This document shows, piece after piece, positions 55,741-64,000 of a stretch of DNA of 64,000 nucleotides (its first letter is position 1; each line of letters opens with the position of its first letter). The stretch lies in contig CAKRRD010000001.1 of NCBI GenBank assembly GCA_934394815.1, positions 62,001 through 126,000 on the forward strand. The letters run 5' to 3'. This DNA comes from an uncultured Acetatifactor sp. (GTDB taxonomy: Bacteria > Bacillota > Clostridia > Lachnospirales > Lachnospiraceae). The notes under the pieces are model-generated. The model was not told where the DNA came from. It did not search any database and was given only the letters and a program-made list of their open reading frames with translations. The position numbers and the translations under genes were made by a program.

Positions 55741-55762
55741 GTTGTTACACCTCAACCGATTA

Positions 55763-56227
55763 TCAGAGTACAAAGCTGTAAATGACTACACCGCACAAAA
55801 TGCCTAACAGTGCACCCATCAACACCTGCAGGGGAGTATGCCCCACGAATTCTTTTAATTTGTCGTGAGCGGACATTTCGCTGCGTCCCATATCTTCAAA
55901 TACGGTGATCATTTCGTTCAGGATCTGCGCCTGAATGCCGGTCTCTCTGCGCACACCCATGGCATCGTACATTACAATGATGGCGAGGATCAGGGAGATG
56001 GCAAATTCAAAACTGCCGGCGCCATACTGGTAGCAGACTGCGGTGGTCAGAGCACATACGGTAGCGGAATGGGAACTGGGCATGCCGCCACTTCCCACCA
56101 GCCGTTCTGCCACGAATTTCTTGGAGACGATCAGATGGATGATGGTCTTCAGAACCTGGGCGATCAGCCAGCCACAGGCGGCCGTCAGGAAAATTGTATT
56201 ACTGAAAAACTGTTCCAAAAAAGTCAT
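55763..56227 (-). CDS. Divergent PAP2 family protein (DUF212, YuiD)
   Basis: 154 residues, minus strand, with about four membrane helices. The family core MPSSHSATVCALTTA carries the SxxHS phosphatase-like motif, and MYDAMGVRRETGIQA is the second conserved block. Related to acid phosphatase/vanadium haloperoxidase membrane enzymes; activity not shown. GAGG precedes its ATG. First gene of the leftward pair with the DUF3048 lipoprotein. Confidence 0.9.
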   Translation of the reverse strand: MTFLEQFFSNTIFLTAACGWLIAQVLKTIIHLIVSKKFVAERLVGSGGMPSSHSATVCALTTAVCYQYGAGSFEFAISLILAIIVMYDAMGVRRETGIQAQILNEMITVFEDMGRSEMSAHDKLKEFVGHTPLQVLMGALLGILCGVVIYSFVL

Positions 56228-56319
56228 AAATAACCTCGTTTCCTATATGCTGCCTTTCGCAGAAAAGATATATACGAATCCAGTATAATCCAAAAAGCGG
56301 AAAAAGTACAGTGTTGACC

Positions 56320-56349
56320 TTGAAATGATGTGCCGGAGGATAGTATAAT
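56320..56349 (+). promoter_or_regulatory. Promoter of the GtrB-like gene
   Basis: TTGAAA (56320-56325), 18-base spacer, TATAAT (56344-56349), 76 bases before the start at 56425. Confidence 0.6.
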
Positions 56350-56424
56350 ATAGCTGTTACCTGTCACATACTGACGGATACAGGCTCCAAAAAAGCGACA
56401 GGTAAACGATAAGGAGATTACAAA

Positions 56425-57354
56425 ATGAGCTTACTGAGCGTGATCGTTCCCTGCTATAACGAGGAAGAAAGCGTAGCCCTGTTTTATCAGGAACTGACGA
56501 AGAATGACTCCTTTTTTAAGAAAAAAGACATAGAACTGGAGCTTCTCTATATTGATGACGGATCGAAGGACGGTACCGTCAGAGAGGTAAAAAAGCTGAT
56601 CGAACAGGATTCCCGGGTGCATATCGTTTCTTTTTCCAGAAATTTTGGAAAAGAAGCCGCCATGTTCGCGGGTCTGGAAAAATCAAAAGGAGATTATGTG
56701 GTCATGATGGACGTGGATCTTCAGGATCCGCCTTCTCTGCTGCCGGAGATGTTCGAGTGGATCTGGCAGGGATATGATTCCGTGGCCACCCGCCGCGTGA
56801 CCAGAAAGGGAGAACCGCCGATCCGCAGCTTTTTTGCCAGAAGATTCTATCATTTGATGAAGAAAATTTCCCAGACGGAAATGATGGATGGAGCCAGAGA
56901 TTACCGCCTTATGACCAGACAGATGGTGGATGCTATTCTGTCCATGCGGGAATATAACCGCTTTACCAAGGGAATCTTCGGCTGGGTGGGATTTAAGACC
57001 AAATGGCTGGAATATGAAAATGTAGAACGCGCCAAGGGCGAGACCAAGTGGAATTTCTGGAAGCTTCTGGTATATTCCATAGACGGCATTACCGCTTTTT
57101 CCACGGCACCGCTTCTGATTGCTTCTTTTGTGGGAGTATTGTTCTGTGTGATCGCTTTCGTGATGATCGTATTTATCATCGTGAGGAAACTGATCTTCGG
57201 AGATCCGGTTTCCGGCTGGCCTTCTCTGGTGTGCATTATCCTGATGACCAGCGGTGTCCAGTTCTTCTGTACGGGCATTCTGGGACAGTACCTGGCGAAA
57301 GCATATATGGAAGTAAAACGCCGTCCAATCTATCTGGTAAAAGAGGAAATTTAA
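56425..57354 (+). CDS. Family 2 glycosyltransferase with two membrane helices (GtrB-like)
   Basis: 309 residues. GT-A domain with VPCYNEEESV, DDGSKDGT and DVDLQDPP (the metal motif), the acceptor region RDYRLM, and two C-terminal membrane helices. This is the plan of DPM1/GtrB enzymes, which load a sugar onto polyprenyl phosphate for use outside the cell. AAGGAG precedes ATG 56425. No GtrA flippase gene is adjacent; the nearby membrane proteins at 58141 and 59106 could use its product (inference). Confidence 0.9.
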   Translation: MSLLSVIVPCYNEEESVALFYQELTKNDSFFKKKDIELELLYIDDGSKDGTVREVKKLIEQDSRVHIVSFSRNFGKEAAMFAGLEKSKGDYVVMMDVDLQDPPSLLPEMFEWIWQGYDSVATRRVTRKGEPPIRSFFARRFYHLMKKISQTEMMDGARDYRLMTRQMVDAILSMREYNRFTKGIFGWVGFKTKWLEYENVERAKGETKWNFWKLLVYSIDGITAFSTAPLLIASFVGVLFCVIAFVMIVFIIVRKLIFGDPVSGWPSLVCIILMTSGVQFFCTGILGQYLAKAYMEVKRRPIYLVKEEI

Positions 57355-57361
57355 AAAAACG

Positions 57362-57381
57362 GCAGATATCTGCACTTTTTG
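57362..57381 (+). terminator. Weak terminator after the GtrB-like gene
   Basis: GCAGATATCTGC is a 12-base palindrome (57362-57373), followed by ACTTTTTG. Confidence 0.4.
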
Positions 57382-57468
57382 TGTACGTAAAAAAGTTACA
57401 AAATAGGGGTAAAATGTAACATTTTTACTTTCTTAACTATATTTTAACGGAAAAATGTCTTTTCAAAA

Positions 57469-57525
57469 ATCGACAGCTATGATACTATTTCATTATCAGT
57501 CACTGTAGGGGAGCAATACTCGACA
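57469..57525 (+). promoter_or_regulatory. Two near-consensus Spo0A boxes
   Basis: ATCGACA (57469-57475) and CTCGACA (57519-57525) each match the 0A box TTCGACA at six of seven bases, in the same orientation, 50 bases apart, just upstream of a Spo0A-like gene. A TATGAT at 57478 may be a -10. Confidence 0.4.
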
Positions 57526-57545
57526 AGTAAAAAGGGGGACTTGTT

Positions 57546-57923
57546 TTGGATATTGTTGCAGTAAAAGATTCTGATTTAGAGAGATATGTCACCAAAATCA
57601 TGCTGGAAATAGGGGTGCCGGCGCATCTGAAGGGTTATCACTATTTACGTGATGCAATCATTTTGTCAGGGAAAGACATGGAAGTAGTAAGCAGCGTTAC
57701 CAAGCTGCTGTATCCCACCATCGCGAAGCATTTCAAGACCACCGATCAGAAAGTGGAACGCGCGATCAGGAATGCTATTGAGGTGTCCTGGTCAAGGGGA
57801 AATGTAGAGACATTCGAGAAGATTTTTGGCTATTCGTCAGCCTCCGGAAGGACGAGACCTACGAACAGCGAGTACATTGCACGTATCGCCGATAACATCC
57901 GACTGGATTACAAGGCTATGTAA
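57546..57923 (+). CDS. Stand-alone Spo0A effector (DNA-binding) domain protein
   Basis: 125 residues that correspond to the complete C-terminal DNA-binding domain of Spo0A. Core segments are VTKLLYPTIAKHFKTTDQKV, then ERAIRNAIEVSWSRGN, GYSSASGRTRPTNSEYIARI and a short end. The phospho-receiver domain of Spo0A is absent, and nothing upstream in frame supplies one. It should bind 0A-box-like DNA without phosphorylation control. Start is TTG 57546, after AAAGGGGG; no ATG is available nearby. The region has its own upstream gap and no partner gene. Confidence 0.9.
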   Translation: MDIVAVKDSDLERYVTKIMLEIGVPAHLKGYHYLRDAIILSGKDMEVVSSVTKLLYPTIAKHFKTTDQKVERAIRNAIEVSWSRGNVETFEKIFGYSSASGRTRPTNSEYIARIADNIRLDYKAM

Positions 57924-58002
57924 CATATTACTTTTAATTGTTTGGAACAGGGAAAAAATAGTAGAATGAGTAAATGCAGTATTCTCCGCTGCAGACTGAC
58001 AG

Positions 58003-58044
58003 AACCGCGTACCGGAACGGGGAAGTTTCCGGTACGCGGTTTTC
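58003..58044 (+). terminator. Terminator after the Spo0A-like gene
   Basis: A perfect 15-bp stem (58003-58017 with 58027-58041) followed by TTTC. Very stable. Confidence 0.85.
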
Positions 58045-58140
58045 TTGCGCCCAAATACTGATTTATTTGTCAAGTCTGCATAAATATGATAAGATGTACA
58101 AAAGCCCGTGCAAGATAAGAAAGCGGGCATGGGAGATAAA

Positions 58141-59109
58141 ATGACTTTTCGGACATCGGATATTTTGATCGGGGGGTGCCTGATCATCATCGGGCTGACG
58201 GAGGTCGCCCATTTGGCAGGCTGCCTGTTAGGGTGGTCTTTTTTGACTGTAACGGATCTGCTGCTGGTGGAGGTGGGAAGCTTCCTGCTGGCAGCGGTAT
58301 TGCTGGCATGGCTCCGGGGACGCAGAGGCAGACGGACGGCGGATAAAAAAACTGTGATATCAGAGAAAAATAACGTGGTCGGCAGACCGGAGACGAAGCG
58401 GACACAGATCCTCGCCGGAGTGTTGGCATTTCTGATCCTGCTGCAGATTCTTGGAATCCTGACAGGAAAGCAGGCCTGGCTGGAGGGAGACATGACACTG
58501 GAGACGGTGAACACGTTTCTTCAGGAGAATGCCTTATACACGATAAACCCTCTCACGGGAACGGCTTATACGCTGGGAATTCCTCTTCGATTAAAAGTAT
58601 TGTGCCTTCCGACCCTGTACGGCACCATCAGCCGGTGGACGGGGATGGCAGCAGCGGATGTGGTATACCGCCTGATTCCCTGCATTACGTTACTGTTGGG
58701 ATACCTTGCCTACGGAAGTCTGGGAAGAGTTCTTTTTCCGGAAAATTTCGTGAAAAGACGGACGTTTTTACTGATGGTGGGAATACTGTTCAGTACAGGA
58801 GCATATATGCCGGGAGTGGATGGCTTTGATGTATTTTACGGAGGATTCCGTGGAGTGACAATCCGGGCGGTGGTACTGATTCCGCATCTGTTTTCCTGTC
58901 TGGCAGAAAAAAGATACTTCGGCGTGATCCTCTGCATTCTGGCGGAGGCCTGCATGGTCTGGACTTTGTACGGTGCCGGTGTGTGCCTGCTTGTTACGGC
59001 AGCATGGCTGCTCCTGCGGGGACTGCTTTCCCTGTTTTCCAACCGACAGGTAGCCAAAAAGAATATGGCAGTGGGGAACCGTAAGCCGGGAGAGGGGGAT
59101 GCGGAATGA
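58141..59109 (+). CDS. Unknown membrane protein (possible N-terminal half of a GT-C enzyme)
   Basis: 322 residues with about eight membrane segments. A long loop after the third helix holds TVNTFLQENALYTINPLTGT, and a second hydrophobic block follows. Family not recognised with certainty; similar proteins accompany glycosyltransferases in Lachnospiraceae. GGGAGATAAA precedes ATG 58141. It overlaps the next gene by four bases. Together the pair resembles one long polytopic protein with a soluble end, as at 17837. Confidence 0.65.
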   Translation: MTFRTSDILIGGCLIIIGLTEVAHLAGCLLGWSFLTVTDLLLVEVGSFLLAAVLLAWLRGRRGRRTADKKTVISEKNNVVGRPETKRTQILAGVLAFLILLQILGILTGKQAWLEGDMTLETVNTFLQENALYTINPLTGTAYTLGIPLRLKVLCLPTLYGTISRWTGMAAADVVYRLIPCITLLLGYLAYGSLGRVLFPENFVKRRTFLLMVGILFSTGAYMPGVDGFDVFYGGFRGVTIRAVVLIPHLFSCLAEKRYFGVILCILAEACMVWTLYGAGVCLLVTAAWLLLRGLLSLFSNRQVAKKNMAVGNRKPGEGDAE

Positions 59110-60095
59110 TGACACTTCTGCAATCTGCCCTGACAGGCTGGACCGATTATACACAACATGGAAAATTTGTGGCATTTTTACTGCTGGCTATTGCGTATCT
59201 GGGATTTAAACTCTATGGAGCCGCCGGCGCAGAGCCGGGGACAAATACAGAAGGGATGCTCCGGTGGATGCGCATATCCGACGACGGAAAAGACCGGAAA
59301 ATATTGTATCTGTACGGTGTGCTGATAACGCTGGGATGCATCTGCCCGGTGACCGCCGGAATCCTGCTGAAATACCAGACGGCCTTCTATTCTTATGTAT
59401 GGATCTGGGCGGCAGTTCCCCAGACGGCGCTGATTGCGTGGGCGGCAGCGGATTTTCTGGAGAAACTGTTAAAAGAGAGAACTTTGCGAAACGGCATGGC
59501 TGTCCTTATTTTACTGGGAATCCTGTTCCTTGGCGGCAATCCCGCATCGGAATGGGTGGGAACGAAGACGACCCGGATTCCGGCGCTTGCGGACGGAGGA
59601 GCAGCATCACAGACACAGGAGGCAACAGCCTGGGAGACATTGGAACAGTTAAGCGACTACAGTGAGGCGGAGAGAGGAACCCGGGAATACATCCTGTGGG
59701 CACCGAGGGAAATCATGGCGGCAGCCAGAGCCTATAGTGCACAGATCCGTCCGGTGTACGGAAGAAGCATCTGGGAGGCTTCTCTGGGAAGCTATTCCTA
59801 TGATACCAATGAGGTCTGGCAGGAGGATCTGTACCTGTGGATGAGCCATCTGGAAGCTACCGGGGAGACGGAATATCTGCGGACGGAGCAGAATGCGGAA
59901 GCAGAAGGCCCGGAAACAAAGCCCCAGGGCAGAACCATAGATTTCGCGGCATGTCTTGACAGGGCAAAAGAGGCCGGTATAGACTACATTTTATTGCCGG
60001 GAGAAATGTCTGAGGAAACAAAACAGGAACTGCAGCAACTGTCTGGCAGAGAATTACAGCCTCTGGGTGGGTATTTTCTGCTCTCAATCCGCTGA
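59106..60095 (+). CDS. Unknown membrane protein with extracytoplasmic C-terminal domain
   Basis: 329 residues. Four or so membrane helices in the first 145 residues, then a soluble region of about 180 residues (GTREYILWAPREIMAAARAY, IDYILLPGEMSEETKQELQQ). The soluble end is comparable in layout with the C-terminus of the protein at 17837. It starts inside the stop of the preceding gene (ATGA), so both are made together. Not assignable to a family; perhaps part of a lipid-linked sugar transferase. Confidence 0.65.
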   Translation: MMTLLQSALTGWTDYTQHGKFVAFLLLAIAYLGFKLYGAAGAEPGTNTEGMLRWMRISDDGKDRKILYLYGVLITLGCICPVTAGILLKYQTAFYSYVWIWAAVPQTALIAWAAADFLEKLLKERTLRNGMAVLILLGILFLGGNPASEWVGTKTTRIPALADGGAASQTQEATAWETLEQLSDYSEAERGTREYILWAPREIMAAARAYSAQIRPVYGRSIWEASLGSYSYDTNEVWQEDLYLWMSHLEATGETEYLRTEQNAEAEGPETKPQGRTIDFAACLDRAKEAGIDYILLPGEMSEETKQELQQLSGRELQPLGGYFLLSIR

Positions 60096-60150
60096 ATTCC
60101 GTATCAGCAGTAAGAGGGCAGGCATCGTTGCAAAAGTAAGGAAGAAGACA

Positions 60151-60912
60151 ATGGAACAGGATTTGATCAGTATTGTGGTCCCGGTCTACCGGGCAGAACG
60201 ATATATAGAAGAGACCATGGACTGTGTGCGCGCGCAGACCTATCCTCACTGGGAACTGCTTCTGGTGGAGGATTGCGGCCCGGATCGCAGCCGGGAAGTG
60301 ATACAGGAGTATATCCAAAGAACCGGGGATTCCCGGATCCGTCTGCTGACCCATCCCACGAATCTGGGGGCGGCCAGAGCCCGTAATCTGGGAGTGAACG
60401 AGGCAAGGGGACGGTATCTGGCATATCTGGATGCGGATGATCTGTGGGTACCGGACAAGCTGGAAAAAGAACTGGCTTTTCTGAAGGAAAAAAAGGCTGC
60501 TTTTGTGTTTACCGGGTATGAATTCGCCGATGAGAACGGAAAGGGAACCGGGAAAGTCGTTCGCGTCCCGGCCACCATTACTTATAAAGAAGCTTTGAAA
60601 AATACTACAATATTCACCAGTACTGTAATGTTTGACATGGAGCGGCTGTCGAAGGAACAGCTGCAGATGCCGCAGATCAAGAGCGAGGATACCGCACTGT
60701 GGTGGAGAATACTGCGGGAAGGTTATGTAGCTTGTGGTTTAGATCAAAATTTGGTAAAATATCGAAGAGCAGGGAAATCCCTGTCGTCGAATAAGCTGGA
60801 AGCCGTGCGGAGGATCTGGAATCTGTACCGCAGGGCGGAAGGCATGTCAGTGCCGGACAGTGCCTGGCATTTCTGCTTCTGGGCGGTACGCGCCGTAAAA
60901 CGCAGAGTATAG
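60151..60912 (+). CDS. Family 2 glycosyltransferase
   Basis: 253-residue cytosolic GT-A enzyme: IVVPVYRAERYIEETMDCVR, EDCGPDRS for nucleotide binding, ARNLGVNEARGRYLAYLDAD with the metal DAD, and DTALWWRILREGY near the end. Probably adds a sugar to a polyprenyl-linked exopolysaccharide intermediate. AAGGAAG precedes ATG 60151. Followed 12 bases later by the initiating transferase gene. Confidence 0.9.
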   Translation: MEQDLISIVVPVYRAERYIEETMDCVRAQTYPHWELLLVEDCGPDRSREVIQEYIQRTGDSRIRLLTHPTNLGAARARNLGVNEARGRYLAYLDADDLWVPDKLEKELAFLKEKKAAFVFTGYEFADENGKGTGKVVRVPATITYKEALKNTTIFTSTVMFDMERLSKEQLQMPQIKSEDTALWWRILREGYVACGLDQNLVKYRRAGKSLSSNKLEAVRRIWNLYRRAEGMSVPDSAWHFCFWAVRAVKRRV

Positions 60913-60924
60913 GAGGAGTTTGTT

Positions 60925-62376
60925 TTGAATACAAACGGTAATTATTATGAAAATCGACTGCGGAAAAGGGAATCCTTCAAGCGTTTGATCAATATTGGAC
61001 TTTCCGCAATCTGCCTGTTACTGGAGATCGGACTGTTTGCCTATATGTGGCAGTTTCATTTTCAGTTCCAACTGGTAGATCCCCTGCAGAAGATCTGGTA
61101 TCGTGGCTTTCTGCTGGAGAACGGTATCTACAGTGTGATCCTGATCTTTTTCTCCGTGACCTACGGCGGCATGCGTCTGGGCTATATGAAGAACACCGAG
61201 ATCATTTTTTCGCAGGTATTTGCGACATTGATGGCGGATATGCTGATCTATGCGGAACTGTGTATGATGGCGCGGAGCATTTTCCCGCCGGACATGTTCC
61301 TGCTGATGGTGGTCCTGCAGATCATTGCGGTGATCATTTACGCCAACATAGCCAACAAGATCTATCGTACGGCCTTCCCGCCCAGAGAACTTCTGCTGAT
61401 CCACGGGGATCGTCCCATCGAAGACATTGTCAATAAGTTCGAGAGCCGTAAGGACAAATACAAGATCACAAAATGTGAGCATATTAAAAAAGGTACGACA
61501 GAACTGTGCAGGGAGATTCTGGACAATTACAGAAACGGAGAGATCAGTGCGGTAGTGATCTGGGACATCAGTGAGAAGGACCGCAATATCCTCCTGAAGT
61601 TCTGCTATGCCCATTCCATCCGTGTGTATGTCATGCCTAAAATATCGGATGTTATTTTAGTGGGATCCGAAGAACTGCATGTATTTGATACCCCGATCCT
61701 GCTGACCAGAGAGTATTCCCTGAGCATGGAGCAGAGATTTATCAAGAGATCCATTGATGTGATCTGTTCCCTGATCCTTCTGGTGGTGACCTCTCCGCTG
61801 ATGCTTCTGACCGCTATCGCCATCAAGCTGTACGATGGCGGCCCGGTGCTGTACAAGCAGGTGAGATGCACCATCGGCCAGCGGGAATTCTACATTATGA
61901 AGTTCCGCAGCATGCGCACCGACGCAGAGAAGGACGGTGTGGCGCGGCTGGCGCAGAAGGGCGACAAGCGTATTACCCCGGTAGGTAAGGTGATCCGTAA
62001 GTGTCGGTTGGACGAACTGCCGCAGCTGATTAATATTCTGCGGGGAGATATGTCTTTCATCGGTCCCAGACCTGAGAGACCGGAGATCATTGCGCAATAT
62101 ATGGAAGTCATGCCGGAGTTTGCCTTCCGCATGAAAGTGAAAGCCGGACTGGCGGGATTCGCACAGGTATACGGGAAATACAATACCTCTCCTTATGATA
62201 AACTAAAGCTGGATTTAACCTATATTGAAAATTATTCCGTATGGCTGGATCTGAAATTAATGCTTCTGACATTGAAGGTATTGTTCTGGCCGGATAGCAC
62301 CGAGGGTGTGGAAAGTGAGCAGGTGACAGCTTTCAAGGCGGAGTACGACGGTCGTGCCGAGAAAGATGATAACTGA
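60925..62376 (+). CDS. Polyprenyl glycosylphosphotransferase (initiating sugar transferase)
   Basis: 483 residues. Four or five N-terminal membrane helices and a nucleotide-binding-like middle part, then the WcaJ/WbaP catalytic domain: a membrane helix, YKQVRCTIGQREFYIMKFRS, and MSFIGPRPERPE near the end. It transfers a sugar-phosphate to undecaprenyl phosphate, starting repeat-unit synthesis. Start is TTG 60925 with AGGAGGAG upstream. Defines an exopolysaccharide or capsule cluster. Confidence 0.93.
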   Translation: MNTNGNYYENRLRKRESFKRLINIGLSAICLLLEIGLFAYMWQFHFQFQLVDPLQKIWYRGFLLENGIYSVILIFFSVTYGGMRLGYMKNTEIIFSQVFATLMADMLIYAELCMMARSIFPPDMFLLMVVLQIIAVIIYANIANKIYRTAFPPRELLLIHGDRPIEDIVNKFESRKDKYKITKCEHIKKGTTELCREILDNYRNGEISAVVIWDISEKDRNILLKFCYAHSIRVYVMPKISDVILVGSEELHVFDTPILLTREYSLSMEQRFIKRSIDVICSLILLVVTSPLMLLTAIAIKLYDGGPVLYKQVRCTIGQREFYIMKFRSMRTDAEKDGVARLAQKGDKRITPVGKVIRKCRLDELPQLINILRGDMSFIGPRPERPEIIAQYMEVMPEFAFRMKVKAGLAGFAQVYGKYNTSPYDKLKLDLTYIENYSVWLDLKLMLLTLKVLFWPDSTEGVESEQVTAFKAEYDGRAEKDDN

Positions 62377-62396
62377 CGATTCAGGGAGGAAAACGC

Positions 62397-63599
62397 ATGG
62401 AAGTAAGCTATGGGAAAGAGCCTTTCGACCTGCGGCTGCTGTGCCTGCGGCTGTGCCGCAATTTATGGAAAATACTGGCCGTGACAGCGGTGGGAACACT
62501 GTTGTCTGGCGGCGGTTATTATGTGAAAAACGTGTTGCTGCAGCCCGATCCCGGGTATGCGGCTTCTTCCACTTATAAGGTAGAATATAAAGAGAACCCC
62601 AATGCGGCTGGTGCCTACTATATCAATGAGGCGACCTGGAACAGGCTGCTCCACACGGGAGAATTTTTAGACGGCGTGGAGAAGCATTTGCAGGAGGCGG
62701 CGGATAACGGTGACGCGGAAGCGGCAGAAGTGCTGGCGATGGGCCGGGATGCCTGGAGCGGCGGCCTTTCGGCAACCCTGCCTTCGGATTTCAGCATTCC
62801 GGTGACACAGGCAACGATGCAGCATCCTGAGATGAGCGTTGCACTGGCTCATGCGACAGAAGCTGCCATGTGTGAAGAATTTGCGGAGAGCATGGTGGAG
62901 ATTGACAAGATCAAGGTCCTGGATCCCGGAAACCGGGCAGATGCAGTGGTTCCGGATGTGCGCCCGGTACGGGCGGTCATTCTGGCAGCGGTGGTGTCAC
63001 TGTTTTTTGCAGTGGTTCTGTTCTCTCTGGTGGAGATTGCACAGGACGGTATCTGGCTGCCTGCGACGCTTCGCAGACGTTACGGGCTGAACAGCCTGGG
63101 GACGGTGGAAAGCGTGGGATTCGCGGAGAATCTGGCGTATACGCTGGCAAAAACCTGTGAGAAAAAGCGCGTGGACAAATCCGGCAGGAACGGAACGGAA
63201 GGCGGCAAAAAAGACAGCATATGCCGTGTGGCGGTATGTGGAGCGTTACCCGAAGCAGATCCCCGGGAGATCACAGAAACCCTGCAGAAACTGGCTAAGA
63301 CAGAGGAAGCCGGGAAGATGGGAGAAACAGCGGTGGGATATACGGCAGTCCCCAGTCCCCTGCTGTGCCCCGAGAGCGGGGCAACCCTGCGGGAAGCAGA
63401 CGGGATCCTGTTGGCAGTACCCGCCGGAAAACGGGTGGGAAAGCAACTGGAGGCGGTACTGGAATATTTGAAAACCCAGGACTGCTCTGTGGACGGAGCC
63501 TTTCTGTGGAATGCGGATGAGAGACTGATCCGCAACTATTATTTTTTACCGGGAGCCATCCAGACAGAAGCAGAACAATACGGAGGAGTGCAGGGATGA
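62397..63599 (+). CDS. Wzz-like protein with P-loop-less kinase-like tail
   Basis: 400 residues. TM1 at about 24-46, an extracytoplasmic stretch of about 140 residues (AASSTYKVEY at its start, as in Wzz/CapA proteins), TM2 near 187-211. A cytoplasmic tail of about 190 residues follows the outline of BY-kinases (ADGILLAVPAGKRVGKQLEA, then DGAFLWNADE and NYYF) but lacks the Walker A GK[ST] where expected (RVAVCGALPEADPREI). Probably sets polysaccharide length. GGGAGG precedes ATG 62397. Overlaps the next gene by four bases. Confidence 0.75.
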   Translation: MEVSYGKEPFDLRLLCLRLCRNLWKILAVTAVGTLLSGGGYYVKNVLLQPDPGYAASSTYKVEYKENPNAAGAYYINEATWNRLLHTGEFLDGVEKHLQEAADNGDAEAAEVLAMGRDAWSGGLSATLPSDFSIPVTQATMQHPEMSVALAHATEAAMCEEFAESMVEIDKIKVLDPGNRADAVVPDVRPVRAVILAAVVSLFFAVVLFSLVEIAQDGIWLPATLRRRYGLNSLGTVESVGFAENLAYTLAKTCEKKRVDKSGRNGTEGGKKDSICRVAVCGALPEADPREITETLQKLAKTEEAGKMGETAVGYTAVPSPLLCPESGATLREADGILLAVPAGKRVGKQLEAVLEYLKTQDCSVDGAFLWNADERLIRNYYFLPGAIQTEAEQYGGVQG

Positions 63600-64000
63600 G
63601 GGTAGAAGTGCTGGCATCGGTGATGAATGCTTCTCTTCCGGAGACGGTACAACATATGAACCTTGGGTCGGACGCGGTGATCATCAATCAGTGCGACCGG
63701 CTGGGGCAGGAGGAAATGCAGATATCTTCGGGAAACGGAACGGTCCGTTTCTATAGCTTTCCCGAACGTGGCATCGGCAGAAGCCGGAATGAGGCCATTC
63801 TTCGGGCAAAAGGAGACATCTGCCTTTTTTCGGATGAGGATATCGTATATGAGGACGGCTATGAGGCGGCGGTTCTTGCGGAATTTGAGCAAAATCCCCG
63901 GGCGGATATGATCATTTTTAATATTGACGTGGCGGAAGAGAGGCGGACATACCATATCACGGAACGGAAGCGGGTGCGCTGGTATAACTGTGGGCGTTAC
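63596..64000 (+). CDS. Glycosyltransferase family 2, N-terminal part (cut by window end)
   Basis: 135 codons in the window, open to the edge. The sequence reads MRVEVLASVMNASLPETV, VIINQCD, RGIGRSRNEAILRAKGDICL and LFSDEDIVYEDGYEAAVLAE, which is the nucleotide/metal core (DED) of a GT-A fold. The ATG overlaps the stop of the Wzz-like gene, so it belongs to the same operon. Substrate unknown. Confidence 0.8.
   Translation, partial: MRVEVLASVMNASLPETVQHMNLGSDAVIINQCDRLGQEEMQISSGNGTVRFYSFPERGIGRSRNEAILRAKGDICLFSDEDIVYEDGYEAAVLAEFEQNPRADMIIFNIDVAEERRTYHITERKRVRWYNCGRY

Noticed and set aside
54406..55785. 459-codon plus-strand frame over the DUF3048 gene
   Set aside because: The minus-strand frame encodes a clear lipoprotein with a good ribosome site; the plus frame is its shadow and starts inside the inverted-repeat element.

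Overview
The window looks like chromosome from a motile, Gram-positive member of the Lachnospiraceae (Clostridia). The grounds are gene content and gene order. It carries the IreB/RuvX/DUF1292 cluster, the order mbl-flhO-flhP, comF next to yvyF, cdaA-cdaR-glmM, type III glutamine synthetases, Spo0A-type DNA-binding sequence, AGGAGG-type ribosome sites, and cell-wall-binding proteins of the TYHPDGEH type common in gut Firmicutes. Base composition looks close to half GC by eye. The genus cannot be named from this sequence alone.

Layout. 1-7.4 kb is a housekeeping block: a divergent HPr-like gene start, mtaB, then IreB-ruvX-DUF1292, RNase J, a YlbF-family gene, a short MltG-like protein, trmR and trhP. 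Apart from the RNase J and YlbF genes this follows the Bacillus order yrzL-yrrK-yrzB-yrrL-yrrM-yrrN. 7.5-17.7 kb is the accessory-looking part. Two type III glutamine synthetase genes flank three tandem secreted cell-wall-binding paralogues. Two of these share a 1.2 kb block that is identical but for one base, and between the paralogues lie two SGNH-hydrolase gene relics and an orphan promoter copy. 17.7-21.6 kb has a GT-C-like membrane protein, tRNA-Gln and a chemoreceptor. 21.7-26.8 kb is uvrB-uvrA behind an SOS-like box and a structured leader. 26.9-30.2 kb is mbl with rod and hook genes (flhO-like, flgG, flgJ-like). 30.3-33.8 kb is recD2, comF and yvyF. 33.8-38.9 kb holds two unknown membrane proteins followed by cdaA-cdaR-glmM (c-di-AMP synthesis, its regulator, and the first committed step toward peptidoglycan).

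39-43.8 kb has HPr, a CPBP protease, an acyl-ACP thioesterase, a CvfB-like RNA-binding protein, a small YjfB motility protein and a PucR/CdaR-type regulator. 43.9-48.3 kb is a division and wall-remodelling set: ftsE-ftsX, a PcsB-like coiled-coil M23 protein and a CtpA protease. 48.3-51.8 kb is a complete polar amino-acid ABC importer behind a promoter and terminator-type leader. 51.9-54.0 kb has a cytidylate-kinase-like protein, minus-strand gene remnants and an HD-GYP protein. 54.1-54.5 kb is a repeat island: five 52-bp tandem units, then a 31-bp inverted repeat. 54.6-57.4 kb has a DUF3048 lipoprotein and a DUF212 protein on the minus strand and a GtrB-like glycosyltransferase. From 57.5 kb come a stand-alone Spo0A effector domain and the start of an exopolysaccharide cluster: two unknown membrane proteins, glycosyltransferases, an initiating sugar phosphotransferase, and a Wzz-like protein with a P-loop-less kinase-like tail. 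This cluster runs off the right edge.

The genes most worth a second look are the 9.6-15.5 kb surface-protein array with its conversion tract and relics, the two nitrogen-related leaders whose terminators share the same stem foot, the 54.1-54.5 kb repeat island, and the receiver-less Spo0A protein. All similarities were judged by eye; no alignment or database search was run.
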